This document shows, in pieces, positions 45,201 through 53,069 of a DNA stretch of 64,000 nt. A program made the position numbers and the translations under genes. This DNA comes from Caccoplasma_A sp045587545 (GTDB taxonomy: Bacteria > Bacteroidota > Bacteroidia > Bacteroidales > G3-4614), in assembly GCA_045587545.1 (NCBI GenBank), contig JAZNCN010000028.1, positions 124,001 through 188,000 on the forward strand, written 5' to 3'. The notes under the pieces are model-generated. The model made no database searches, had not been told where the DNA came from, and worked only from the letters and a program-made list of their open reading frames with translations. Position 1 is the first letter of the stretch, and every line of letters begins with the position of its first letter.

Positions 45201-45804
45201 TTTAAACTGCTACGCCGGAGATGTTCTTACTCCTGCCCTCTCTTTTAATGGTTCATGGATGCATAAATATGTTTATGTTGATTGGGACAAAAATTATGTA
45301 TTTAATGTTGGGAGTAGTGGAAATTGGCAAGAACTTGTTTCATTTAACTACATTAATGGCGTAACAAGTACAGGCGCAACAGGGTCAGAACAAGGCTCAA
45401 GTGCTTTAGGAGCATTTACTGTTCCTGCTGATGCCGGAGGTTTGTATCGTATCCGTTATAAATTGGATTGGGACAGTACAGACCCTTGTGGACGCTTTGA
45501 CGACTCCAATAACATTTTAGATAATGGTGGAGGTATTGTTGATTTTTTGTTGAATGTTTATAATCCTGCAACATCTATTGAAGATGCAAAGAGTTCAAAT
45601 GTTTATATTTTTGGAGCAAACAATAAAATTGTTGTTACCGGAATAGAGAATGGTATTGCATATACTTATGCACCAACATCCGGTAAACTTTTAAATAGTA
45701 CCACAGTAATAGGAACAACATCTATTGATATTGAAAACGGGATATATATTGTAAAGGTTATTGAAGACGATTTCTCAACAGTTAACAAGGTTGTTGTAAG
45801 ATAA
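42208..45804 (+). CDS. Secreted 1,198-residue GEVED-domain protein with T9SS C-terminal domain
   Basis: Large surface protein. Signal peptide about 1-22 (ends VANAQ). Residues 23-195 form a carbohydrate-binding-like beta-sandwich (FEDGNSNGITF start). Then several GEVED domains (YVDFNADKEFVSEGEY near 272, WVDWNNDHDFSDDEF near 530, YIDWNMDGTWSTGSDE near 770, YVDWDKNYVFN near 1020) are separated by InlB-type repeats (NDGYEFEGWYSQ near 408). It ends in a short type IX sorting-like domain (DIENGIYIVKVI...NKVVVR). No catalytic domain was recognised; it probably binds or displays glycan near the fucosidases. It shares GEVED/InlB modules with the gene at 36473. Confidence 0.8.
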   Translation: MKKFKYYIVALFIGMFASVANAQVVLSSFEDGNSNGITFVDTWEDSPFNDGRCSNTPMVIDNPYLDDMNSSEKVLHVIRPYYAGDRNGVEIKLERPFNLTTQTQYIHIFIHKPVSSRILLRGKNTGSEVMQFEKLSQSESRANAWSDAVFAIKGSNLEIDRLVLYPDCESALGRINGDLDIYIDDILISNSPDPRSVTDYCKVNGTKTTSRYISSVSTTGASMNINAEFDGVPENIYTKYNSQAIVAEAGSPFTLNIVQKSSSRSNKVWALDVYVDFNADKEFVSEGEYLGRLEGVTSGKTIVYTTEITVPEGTNVSSCAIRIKANNPDNAPAEPEYASCNDVTDGMVLNIPMEISKYVERPIVSISGSDGQSGWGSIRFKGIEGTEIKVNNGTKVTAMATPNDGYEFEGWYSQETGGILSESAEFTFSAEFSIGLVAKFKEIAFCTPTGTTPAAAWLGKLMITPEGQSGLYFFGDASNEIGEVSSNYYKYSVLGGVNVKRQTTFTLTATKSSTSGGIIGRNIALWVDWNNDHDFSDDEFISGTSIENDTEVINVTVPETAVSGNVYGRLIISANSITSADECFDMGNGIAYDLMLTITPNDSERFTLSATPNVAGAATFTLSPAPGEDGKYAAGTNVDITCVPAEGYQFVQWMKDGIPYGATMTSNNPLPVTALNQDLALTMKVEPKFPAYCAGTAPNNGDGDHYGISEGYVMVNSVTAFNFTKSGSITDLSESCIADVCPGDTIKIFVSGAMHTTWAQGIAYIDWNMDGTWSTGSDEAYELFNNPGSQVTNKQTNIIVPESVGTGCFGIRICSGEAPAHNSLGGGPCQARKRGTLFTFRVNSTALPAAEPKLNITKGGGCTVIITDDNGNELANKDVIESDATFNIMINVDDNYILDNVKVNGFEIALEENDGVYFGSFTSNSTGAKVVVSTNKKEYCEPTETLRRTDRTDGSNDNRYLTAVTLSGSSYPGSSSISISGLSQDPHRVIYENHTDQVLNCYAGDVLTPALSFNGSWMHKYVYVDWDKNYVFNVGSSGNWQELVSFNYINGVTSTGATGSEQGSSALGAFTVPADAGGLYRIRYKLDWDSTDPCGRFDDSNNILDNGGGIVDFLLNVYNPATSIEDAKSSNVYIFGANNKIVVTGIENGIAYTYAPTSGKLLNSTTVIGTTSIDIENGIYIVKVIEDDFSTVNKVVVR

Positions 45805-45825
45805 AAGACAGAAAAAATTATATGC

Positions 45826-45859
45826 AATGGAGGTGAAGCAATTCATCTCCATTTTTTTT
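45826..45859 (+). terminator. Intrinsic terminator after the GEVED gene
   Basis: AATGGAGGTGAA-GCAA-TTCATCTCCATT (one G-U pair) followed by a T8 run. It ends the three-gene transcript; the third fucosidase has its own promoter. Confidence 0.9.
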
Positions 45860-45946
45860 ACTATTTTTGTTGAAAACAACGAATATAGTCTGCATTCGCT
45901 TTGATAAATATTCAAGTAAACTTGATATTTCTCGTTCGTTTGTAAC

Positions 45947-45954
45947 TATATTTG
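45947..45954 (+). promoter_or_regulatory. -7 box for the third fucosidase gene
   Basis: TATATTTG fits TAnnTTTG, 29 bp before the ATG at 45984. Confidence 0.5.
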
Positions 45955-45983
45955 CGATAAACTTAAAATAATAAACTAAAAAT

Positions 45984-47300
45984 ATGATTAAAATATTGCC
46001 AATTTTATTGGCTACACTAATATCATTAGAAATTGTAGCCAAAGAGTTTAAATACTCCCCTACTACTGAAAATTTAGAACGCCGTAAAGAGTTTGCCGAT
46101 TCTAAATTTGGTATATTTATTCATTGGGGTATTTATAGCATGATGGGGGACGGAGAGTGGGTTATGACAAATCAGAATATTAAACATAAAAGATATTCGC
46201 AACTTGCTGCCGGCTTTTATCCATCAAAGTTTAATGCCAAAGAGTGGATTGATATTATAAAGAGTTCAGGTGCTAAATATTTATGCTTTACATCGAGACA
46301 CCACGATGGTTTTTCAATGTTCCACTCTGATTTTACCGATTACAACATTGTTGATGCTACTCCGTATAAGAGAGATGTTCTTAAAGAGCTTGCCGAAGAG
46401 TGTAACAATCAAGGAATAAAACTTCATCTATATTACTCTCACATCGATTGGGGAAGAGATGATTTTCCCGTTGGAGGTACAGGACAAAATAGTGGTAGAG
46501 ATAAAGCAAAGGAGAATTGGGATAGTTACTATTTGTTTATGAATAACCAGCTAACAGAGTTATTGACCAATTATGGTGAAATTGGAGCTATTTGGTTTGA
46601 TGGTGTTTGGGATAAGCCAAACTTTGAGTGGCAATTAGAGAAACAATACAGACTTATTCACTCAATTCAACCACAATGTTTAATAGCAAATAATCATCAT
46701 AAAGAGATTAGAGAGGGTGAAGATTTTCAGATTTTTGAGCGCGATTTGCCCGGACAAAATACAGCTGGATATTCTGAAGGGCAACAAGTTAGCGAACTCC
46801 CTTTGGAGTCGTGCCAAACTATGAATAATACTTGGGGTTACAATATTGTTGATGACAACTATAAATCAACTAAAGATATTATTCACTTCCTTTTAAGGAA
46901 TGTTGGTATGGGTGCAAATCTGTTATTGAATGTTGGGCCCGGACCTGACGGAAGTTTTCCTGAAGAGGCTGCCACTCGTTTAAAAGAGATTGGCGAATGG
47001 TTAGAAAAGTATGGAGAATCGGTTTATGGAACAACAGCAGGAATAATTCCGCCGCAAGATTGGGGGGTAACTGCCATGAAAAACAACAAAATGTATGTTC
47101 ATATTCTCAATTTAAATAGTAATTCTTTACATCTGCCAATTAAAGCCTACAAAGTTAAAAATGCTATTTCTCTAATTAATGGTAAAGCCATTAAGATAAA
47201 ACAAGATAAAAATGGCATAACTTTATACTTTGATGAAATTCCCACCGAAATTGACCATATTATTAAGGTTGAGTTGAAGCCTATTTTAAAATCAGAATAA
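45984..47300 (+). CDS. Secreted alpha-L-fucosidase (GH29)
   Basis: Single-domain enzyme of 438 residues with a signal peptide (about 1-20). GH29 motifs: SKFGIFIHWGIYSM, TSRHHDGFSMFHSDFTDYN near 105 and nucleophile D206 in GAIWFDGVWD. A beta-sandwich end (about 355-438) completes the fold. It differs from the two upstream GH29 genes by lacking accessory modules and is closer in length to classical GH29-A enzymes. It is transcribed separately from a TATATTTG promoter. Together the three enzymes suggest stepwise removal of fucose from host or plant glycans. Confidence 0.92.
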   Translation: MIKILPILLATLISLEIVAKEFKYSPTTENLERRKEFADSKFGIFIHWGIYSMMGDGEWVMTNQNIKHKRYSQLAAGFYPSKFNAKEWIDIIKSSGAKYLCFTSRHHDGFSMFHSDFTDYNIVDATPYKRDVLKELAEECNNQGIKLHLYYSHIDWGRDDFPVGGTGQNSGRDKAKENWDSYYLFMNNQLTELLTNYGEIGAIWFDGVWDKPNFEWQLEKQYRLIHSIQPQCLIANNHHKEIREGEDFQIFERDLPGQNTAGYSEGQQVSELPLESCQTMNNTWGYNIVDDNYKSTKDIIHFLLRNVGMGANLLLNVGPGPDGSFPEEAATRLKEIGEWLEKYGESVYGTTAGIIPPQDWGVTAMKNNKMYVHILNLNSNSLHLPIKAYKVKNAISLINGKAIKIKQDKNGITLYFDEIPTEIDHIIKVELKPILKSE

Positions 47301-47321
47301 CTTTATATTTCGATAAACAAA

Positions 47322-47355
47322 GAAGCAGGTAAAAACCTAAGTTTTTACCTGCTTC
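47322..47355. terminator. Bidirectional terminator between the third fucosidase and dnaK
   Basis: Perfect 15-bp stem (47322-47336 with 47341-47355) around loop CTAA, between convergent genes. T-tracts are weak on both sides. Confidence 0.75.
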
Positions 47356-47378
47356 GTCATTTATTATGAGAACAGTTT

Positions 47379-49289
47379 TTATTTTACTTCCTCAAAGTCA
47401 ACATCTTGAACTTTGTCATCGCCACCATTGTTAGGAGTGTCGTTTGTTGCTCCTTGTTGTTGAGCTCCTGCTGCACCACCTTGTTGTGCTTGTGCACTAT
47501 AGAGGTCTTGTGCTGCTGCTTGCAAAACTGTATTCAACTCACCCATTGCTGTATCAATTGCTGCAATGTCTTGTGATTTGTGTGCATCTTTAAGTTTTGA
47601 CAATGCTCCCTCAATTGATGATTTTTTATCTGCAGGAATCTTATCGCCAAGTTCTTTAAGTTGTTTCTCTGTTTGGAAAATCATAGCGTCTGCTTGATTT
47701 AGCTTGTCGATACGCTCTTTCTCTTTTGCATCGGCATCGGCATTTGCAGCGGCTTCATCTTTCATACGTTTAATCTCTTCGTCGCTCAAACCGCTTGAAG
47801 CCTCAATACGTATGCTTTGCTCTTTTCCTGTACCTTTGTCTTTTGCTGATACGTTAAGAATACCGTTTGCGTCAATATCAAATGTTACTTCAATTTGAGG
47901 TACTCCACGCATTGCTGCTGGTATTCCATCAAGGTGGAAACGTCCGATTGTTTTGTTATCTTTTGCCATTGGACGCTCTCCTTGTAATACGTGTATCTCT
48001 ACTGAAGGTTGGTTGTCTGCCGCTGTTGAGAATACCTCTGATTTACGCGTAGGTATTGTTGTGTTTGCATCAATTAGTTTTGTCATTACTCCACCAAGAG
48101 TCTCAATACCAAGTGAAAGAGGTGTTACGTCTAATAATAATACATCTTTTACATCACCAGACAATACAGCTCCTTGAATTGCTGCACCTACTGCAACTAC
48201 TTCATCAGGGTTGACTCCTTTTGAAGGTGCTTTACCGAAGAATTTCTCAACTATTGCTTGTACTGCAGGAATACGAGTTGAACCTCCTACAAGAATTACT
48301 TCATTGATATCTGATGCTGACAATCCTGCATCTTTCAATGCTTGACGGCATGGCTCTATTGTTGATTGAATTAGGTTGTCAGCCAATTGCTCAAATTTTG
48401 CACGTGTAAGAGTTTTTACCAAGTGTTTGGGTATTCCGTTTACAGGCATAATATAAGGCAAGTTTATCTCTGTTGATGTTGTGCTTGACAACTCAATTTT
48501 TGCTTTTTCAGCAGCCTCTTTTAAACGTTGTAAAGCCATTGGGTCTTGACGAAGGTCAATTCCCTCTTCTGCTTGGAATTGCTCTGCCAACCAGTCAATA
48601 ATCACATGGTCAAAGTCATCTCCTCCAAGGTGTGTATCTCCGTTTGTTGATTTTACTTCAAATACACCGTCTCCTAACTCAAGGATTGAAATATCAAATG
48701 TTCCTCCACCAAGGTCAAATACTGCAATTTTCATATCCTTGTCAGATTTGTCAAGACCGTATGCCAAAGCAGCAGCTGTTGGTTCGTTTACAATACGGCG
48801 TACTGTCAAACCGGCAATTTCTCCAGCCTCTTTTGTAGCTTGTCGTTGTGAGTCATTAAAGTATGCCGGTACTGTAATTACTGCCTCTGTTACCTCTTGT
48901 CCAAGATAATCCTCTGCAGTTTTTTTCATTTTTTGAAGTACCATTGCAGATATCTCTTGTGGAGAGTAAAGACGTCCGTCAATATCAATACGTGGTGTAT
49001 TGTTATCGCTTTTTACTACTTTATAAGGTACGCGTTTTAATTCATCTTGTACTTGATTGTACATCTCTCCCATAAAACGTTTGATTGAGAAGATTGTACG
49101 TGTGGGGTTAGTGATTGCTTGACGTTTTGCAGGATCTCCTACTTTACGCTCACCACCATCAACAAATGCAACTACTGAAGGTGTTGTTCTGTGTCCTTCG
49201 CTATTTGCAATTACAACCGGTTCTGTACCTTCCATTACTGATACACATGAGTTGGTTGTTCCTAAGTCTATTCCAATAATTTTTCCCAT
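47379..49289 (-). CDS. dnaK: Chaperone DnaK (Hsp70)
   Basis: Cytosolic ATP-dependent chaperone of 636 residues. The N-terminal IIGIDLGTTNSCVSVMEG phosphate loop, the VFDLGGGTFDISIL motif near 195, the VGGSTRIPAVQ segment near 338 and the interdomain DVLLLDVTPLSLGIETLGG near 388 are all intact. The C-terminal lid ends in a Gly/Ala/Gln-rich tail and the acidic VQDVDFEEVK. It is a single gene; neither grpE nor dnaJ is adjacent. A sigma-54-like element lies about 73 bp upstream, and no CIRCE repeat is seen. Confidence 0.98.
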   Translation of the reverse strand: MGKIIGIDLGTTNSCVSVMEGTEPVVIANSEGHRTTPSVVAFVDGGERKVGDPAKRQAITNPTRTIFSIKRFMGEMYNQVQDELKRVPYKVVKSDNNTPRIDIDGRLYSPQEISAMVLQKMKKTAEDYLGQEVTEAVITVPAYFNDSQRQATKEAGEIAGLTVRRIVNEPTAAALAYGLDKSDKDMKIAVFDLGGGTFDISILELGDGVFEVKSTNGDTHLGGDDFDHVIIDWLAEQFQAEEGIDLRQDPMALQRLKEAAEKAKIELSSTTSTEINLPYIMPVNGIPKHLVKTLTRAKFEQLADNLIQSTIEPCRQALKDAGLSASDINEVILVGGSTRIPAVQAIVEKFFGKAPSKGVNPDEVVAVGAAIQGAVLSGDVKDVLLLDVTPLSLGIETLGGVMTKLIDANTTIPTRKSEVFSTAADNQPSVEIHVLQGERPMAKDNKTIGRFHLDGIPAAMRGVPQIEVTFDIDANGILNVSAKDKGTGKEQSIRIEASSGLSDEEIKRMKDEAAANADADAKEKERIDKLNQADAMIFQTEKQLKELGDKIPADKKSSIEGALSKLKDAHKSQDIAAIDTAMGELNTVLQAAAQDLYSAQAQQGGAAGAQQQGATNDTPNNGGDDKVQDVDFEEVK

Positions 49290-49361
49290 TTTATTGTAAA
49301 TTTAGTTATTAATATTCTATTGTTTATGTAATCCCTTTATTGGGCTTGCACTTTACTTACT

Positions 49362-49376
49362 TCAAACAACGTGCCA
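49362..49376 (-). promoter_or_regulatory. Possible sigma-54-like -24/-12 element upstream of dnaK
   Basis: On the minus strand TGGCACGTTGTTTGA matches TGGCACG-N4-TTGC except for the final base (A instead of C), with GG and G(A) in the right 10-nt spacing. It is 73-87 bp before the start codon. Confidence 0.35.
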
Positions 49377-49593
49377 AACATTATTGTTGAGTTTTTGTCT
49401 GATTTTATATGTGAAAAACTTTTATATCTGACATTATTTTATAATTTATCAGGGAATGTTTGTCAGTTTTTATGACTATTTGGCAGTTTTTATATGCAAT
49501 TATCTAATATTTAGTTGATTCTTATATAATTTGTAGATATTTTCATGTTAAAAACTTTTGTAAGTTTGATTGTTTATTATTGATTATATTTTG

Positions 49594-49601
49594 TATATTT
49601 G
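49594..49601 (+). promoter_or_regulatory. -7 box for the mce-mmd operon
   Basis: TATATTTG fits TAnnTTTG, with a TTG 21 bp upstream, 48 bp before the mce ATG. Confidence 0.5.
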
Positions 49602-49649
49602 CTCAGATTTTATAAAAATGAGTTATTTACTTTTTAAATTAATAATATT

Positions 49650-50060
49650 ATGAATTTAACACACATCGAGCATCTTGGTATTGCTGTTAAAAGCATAGAG
49701 GCTTGTTTACCTTATTATGAGGGAGTTCTTGGTTTGAAATGCTACAATATTGAAGAGGTAGCTGACCAAAAAGTAAAAACTGCTTTCTTTAAAGTGGGAC
49801 AAACTAAAATTGAGCTATTGGAGCCTACAAGTGAAGATAGTACTATCGCTAAGTTTATTGCTAATAAAGGCGAAGGTATTCATCATATTGCTTTTGCAAC
49901 AGATAGTGTTACTGAGGCTTTAGCTGATGCTGCAGAAAAAGGTATCCGTTTAATTGATACAGCTCCTCGCGGTGGTGCAGAGGGATTGCAAATTGCATTT
50001 TTGCACCCAAAATCAACTTGCAGTGTTTTGACAGAACTTTGCGAAGACCCTAATAAATAA
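49650..50060 (+). CDS. mce: Methylmalonyl-CoA epimerase
   Basis: Vicinal-oxygen-chelate fold enzyme of 136 residues interconverting (R)- and (S)-methylmalonyl-CoA. Metal and substrate motifs: HIEHLGIAVKS at the N-terminus, KIELLEPTSEDS near 52 and GIHHIAFATDSV near 75 with the metal His, ending in PKSTCSVLTELCE. It is first in a five-gene operon leading to the Na+-pumping decarboxylase, so it feeds the (S)-isomer into propionate formation. Confidence 0.95.
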   Translation: MNLTHIEHLGIAVKSIEACLPYYEGVLGLKCYNIEEVADQKVKTAFFKVGQTKIELLEPTSEDSTIAKFIANKGEGIHHIAFATDSVTEALADAAEKGIRLIDTAPRGGAEGLQIAFLHPKSTCSVLTELCEDPNK

Positions 50061-50088
50061 TCTATAAAAAACTTTTAATTAATATTAT

Positions 50089-51642
50089 ATGAGTACTCAA
50101 CTTGAAAAAATTAAAGAGCTTATTGCTCTGCGTGCTGAGGCGCGTTTAGGTGGAGGTGAAAAGGCTATTGCCAAACAGCACGAAAAAGGTAAATATACTG
50201 CTCGTGAGCGTATTGCAATGCTTTTAGATGAGGGCAGTTTTGAGGAGATGGATATGTTTGTTAAACACAGATGTACCAACTTTGGTCAAGATAAAAAAAC
50301 ATTCTTGGGCGATGGTGTTGTTACCGGTAGTGGAACAATAGATGGTCGTTTGGTTTATGTTTTTGCTCAAGATTTTACCGTATTTGGAGGTTCATTGTCA
50401 GAGACTATGGCCATGAAGATTTGTAAAGTAATGGACCAAGCTATGAAAATGGGTGCACCATGTATTGGTATTAACGATTCAGGTGGTGCTCGTATTCAAG
50501 AGGGAATTAACGCATTGGCAGGATATGCTGAAATTTTCCAGCGTAATATTTTGGCATCGGGTGTTATCCCTCAAATTTCAGGTATCTTCGGACCTTGTGC
50601 CGGTGGAGCAGTTTACTCTCCTGCCTTAACAGACTTTACTCTTATGATGGAAGGAACATCATATATGTTCTTGACAGGTCCTAAGGTTGTTAAAACCGTT
50701 ACAGGAGAAGATGTAAGTCAAGAGGATTTGGGTGGAGCAAGTGTTCATGCAAGCAAATCGGGTGTTACGCACTTTACTGCTGAAACTGAAGAGGAAGGTT
50801 TGGCTCTTATCCGACAATTATTAAGCTATATTCCTCAAAACAATCTTGAGGAGGCTCCCTATACTGAATGTACCGACCCTATTGACAGATTGGAAGACTC
50901 TCTTAACGAGATTATCCCCGATAGCCCAAACAAGGCATACGATATGTATAATGTTATTGCAGCTATTGTAGATAATGGAGAGTTCCTTGAGGTCCAAAAA
51001 CAATATGCAACTAACATTATTATAGGATTTGCTCGTTTCAACGGACAAAGTGTTGGTATTGTTGCTAACCAACCTTGCCGTTATGCAGGTGTATTGGATT
51101 GCAACGCATCTCGTAAGGGTGCACGTTTTGTTCGCTTCTGCGATGCATTCAATATTCCTATTGTATCGTTGGTTGACGTTCCCGGATTCCTACCCGGAAC
51201 AGGGCAAGAGTACAACGCTGTTATTCTTCATGGAGCTAAATTGCTTTATGCTTACGGAGAGGCTACAGTACCTAAAGTTACTGTTACTTTACGTAAATCA
51301 TATGGAGGTTCACACATTGTAATGAGCTGTAAACAATTACGTGGTGATATCAACTACGCATGGCCATCGGCTGAGATTGCTGTTATGGGAGGTGCAGGTG
51401 CTGTTGAAGTTCTTTACGCCAAAGAGGCTAAAACAGCAGAAGATCCTAAAGCATTTATGGCAGAGAAAGAGGCTGAGTACACTAAATTGTTTGCTAATCC
51501 TTATAATGCAGCAAAATACGGATATATTGACGATGTTATTGAACCACGCAATACTCGTTTCCGTATTATCAGAGCATTACAACAATTACAAACAAAGAAA
51601 CTCTCTAACCCCGCTAAAAAACACGGAAATATTCCTCTATAA
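50089..51642 (+). CDS. mmdA: Methylmalonyl-CoA decarboxylase alpha subunit (carboxyltransferase)
   Basis: Biotin-dependent carboxyltransferase of 517 residues that moves CO2 from methylmalonyl-CoA to the biotin carrier. Family motifs: RIAMLLDEGSFEEMD near 40, FGGSLSETMAMKICK near 98, INDSGGARIQEG near 128, GPCAGGAVYSPALTDF near 165 and VSLVDVPGFLPGTGQE near 355. The decarboxylase subunits beside it make the MMD assignment preferable to propionyl-CoA carboxylase. It is 28 bp after mce. Confidence 0.93.
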   Translation: MSTQLEKIKELIALRAEARLGGGEKAIAKQHEKGKYTARERIAMLLDEGSFEEMDMFVKHRCTNFGQDKKTFLGDGVVTGSGTIDGRLVYVFAQDFTVFGGSLSETMAMKICKVMDQAMKMGAPCIGINDSGGARIQEGINALAGYAEIFQRNILASGVIPQISGIFGPCAGGAVYSPALTDFTLMMEGTSYMFLTGPKVVKTVTGEDVSQEDLGGASVHASKSGVTHFTAETEEEGLALIRQLLSYIPQNNLEEAPYTECTDPIDRLEDSLNEIIPDSPNKAYDMYNVIAAIVDNGEFLEVQKQYATNIIIGFARFNGQSVGIVANQPCRYAGVLDCNASRKGARFVRFCDAFNIPIVSLVDVPGFLPGTGQEYNAVILHGAKLLYAYGEATVPKVTVTLRKSYGGSHIVMSCKQLRGDINYAWPSAEIAVMGGAGAVEVLYAKEAKTAEDPKAFMAEKEAEYTKLFANPYNAAKYGYIDDVIEPRNTRFRIIRALQQLQTKKLSNPAKKHGNIPL

Positions 51643-51648
51643 TTATAA

Positions 51649-52596
51649 TTGATTATGAATAACAGAATAAGAATATATCTCTATATATGTATATCTGTGT
51701 TTTTGGGTATTACCACTATTTCGTGCAACAAAAACGATAAGAATGACGAATCGAAACTCGTAATCAACGAAGTACTGATTAAAAACGTATCTAACTTTCA
51801 AGATGATTACGGACAACACAGTGCATGGATTGAGATATTTAATAAATCATATGGAAGCGAAAACCTTGCCGCTTGCTACCTAAAAGTGAAAAATGATTTA
51901 GGAGAGAAAACATATTTTATTCCCAGAGGTGATGTTCTTACAATTGTAAAACCTCGCCAACACACACTTTTTTGGGCAGACGGACAACCCAATCGCGGAA
52001 CCTTTCATTTAAATTTCGTTTTAGATGCAGAGAGCGACAACTATATTGAACTGCTTGATTCAGGTAAAAAATTGTTAGATTCAGTTACAGTGCCTGCAGG
52101 CAGCCTTGAGGCTGATTGCTCATGGGCTCGCATAACCGATGGAGGGAAAGAGTGGGAAGTTAAGGGGGGTAATAGTGGTAAATACGTTACCCCAAGTACC
52201 AATAACCAGACATTAGACAGCAACCCCAAAAAGGACAAATTCTCAAAACTTGACAAATATGGTTACGGTATGGCAATATCAGCTATGACAGTTGTATTTT
52301 CAGGTCTATTGATATTGTTCATATTATTTAAATTTATTGCTAAAACATCAATTTATTTGAGCAAGCGCAATGCAATGAAAGCCAAAGGAGTTACGTGCGA
52401 GAAAGAGGCTAAAGAGAAAAAATTGGGAGAGGCTCAGGGAGAAGTTATCGCAGCCATATCAATGGCATTGCACGAATTACAAAATGGCGACCACGACTAC
52501 GAAGAAACTGTGCTTACCATAACTCGTGTTAAACGCAGTTACTCGCCCTGGAGTTCTAAGATTTATTCTTTGCGCGAAACACCAAACAGAAAATAA
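51649..52596 (+). CDS. Lamin-tail-domain lipoprotein fused to OadG-like gamma subunit
   Basis: Protein of 315 residues. Lipoprotein-type signal ends at TISC near residue 26. A lamin-tail-like beta domain (about 37-185, KLVINEVLIKN ... DSVTVPAGSLEADCSWARI) is followed by a single transmembrane helix (about 210-232) and a short cytoplasmic helix-rich tail (EVIAAISMALHELQ), which is the OadG/MmdE-like gamma subunit that anchors the carboxyltransferase to the pump. It lies between mmdA and the biotin carrier, where the gamma subunit belongs. What the extracytoplasmic domain does is unknown. Confidence 0.75.
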   Translation: MIMNNRIRIYLYICISVFLGITTISCNKNDKNDESKLVINEVLIKNVSNFQDDYGQHSAWIEIFNKSYGSENLAACYLKVKNDLGEKTYFIPRGDVLTIVKPRQHTLFWADGQPNRGTFHLNFVLDAESDNYIELLDSGKKLLDSVTVPAGSLEADCSWARITDGGKEWEVKGGNSGKYVTPSTNNQTLDSNPKKDKFSKLDKYGYGMAISAMTVVFSGLLILFILFKFIAKTSIYLSKRNAMKAKGVTCEKEAKEKKLGEAQGEVIAAISMALHELQNGDHDYEETVLTITRVKRSYSPWSSKIYSLRETPNRK

Positions 52597-52627
52597 ATTC
52601 GTTAACCTACAAAAAACACTTTAAACA

Positions 52628-53068
52628 ATGAAAGAATACAAATATATTATTAATGGCAATCCATACAAAGTTTCTATTGGAGACATTGACGACAATATTG
52701 CTCACGTTGAGGTTAACGGAACCTCTTATACTGTTGAGTTGGAGAAAGCTCCTGTTGTAGCTCCAAAACCTGTTGTTGTTCGTCAGGCAGTAGCTCCTAC
52801 AAAACCGGCAGCACAAACAACCGTTGTTAATAAGCCCTCTGTTGCTACTTCAGGTAAATCAGGAGTTAAATCTCCTCTTCCAGGAGTTATTTTGGACATA
52901 AAAGTAAATGTTGGAGATACTGTTAAGAAAGGTCAAACTGTCATAATCCTTGAAGCTATGAAGATGGAGAATAACATCAATGCCGATAAAGATGGTACAG
53001 TAACCGCAATTAGTGTTAATAAAGGAGACTCTGTTCTTGAAGGCAGCGTTCTTGTAACAATTGAGTAA
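52628..53068 (+). CDS. mmdC: Biotin carboxyl carrier protein of methylmalonyl-CoA decarboxylase
   Basis: Carrier of 146 residues. A short N-terminal domain and a Pro/Ala/Val-rich flexible linker (about 40-75) lead to the biotinyl domain, with the biotinylated K112 in EAMKMENN. It shuttles CO2 from the alpha to the beta subunit. The stop lies 1 bp before the start of the beta-subunit gene, so translation is probably coupled. Confidence 0.93.
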   Translation: MKEYKYIINGNPYKVSIGDIDDNIAHVEVNGTSYTVELEKAPVVAPKPVVVRQAVAPTKPAAQTTVVNKPSVATSGKSGVKSPLPGVILDIKVNVGDTVKKGQTVIILEAMKMENNINADKDGTVTAISVNKGDSVLEGSVLVTIE

Positions 53069-53069
53069 T

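Larger units (their letters stand above)
49290..49649. other. 360-bp intergenic region between dnaK and mce
   Basis: Very AT-rich, divergent promoters. It holds the dnaK upstream element on the minus strand and the TATATTTG box of the mce operon on the plus strand; nothing else recognisable. Confidence 0.6.
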
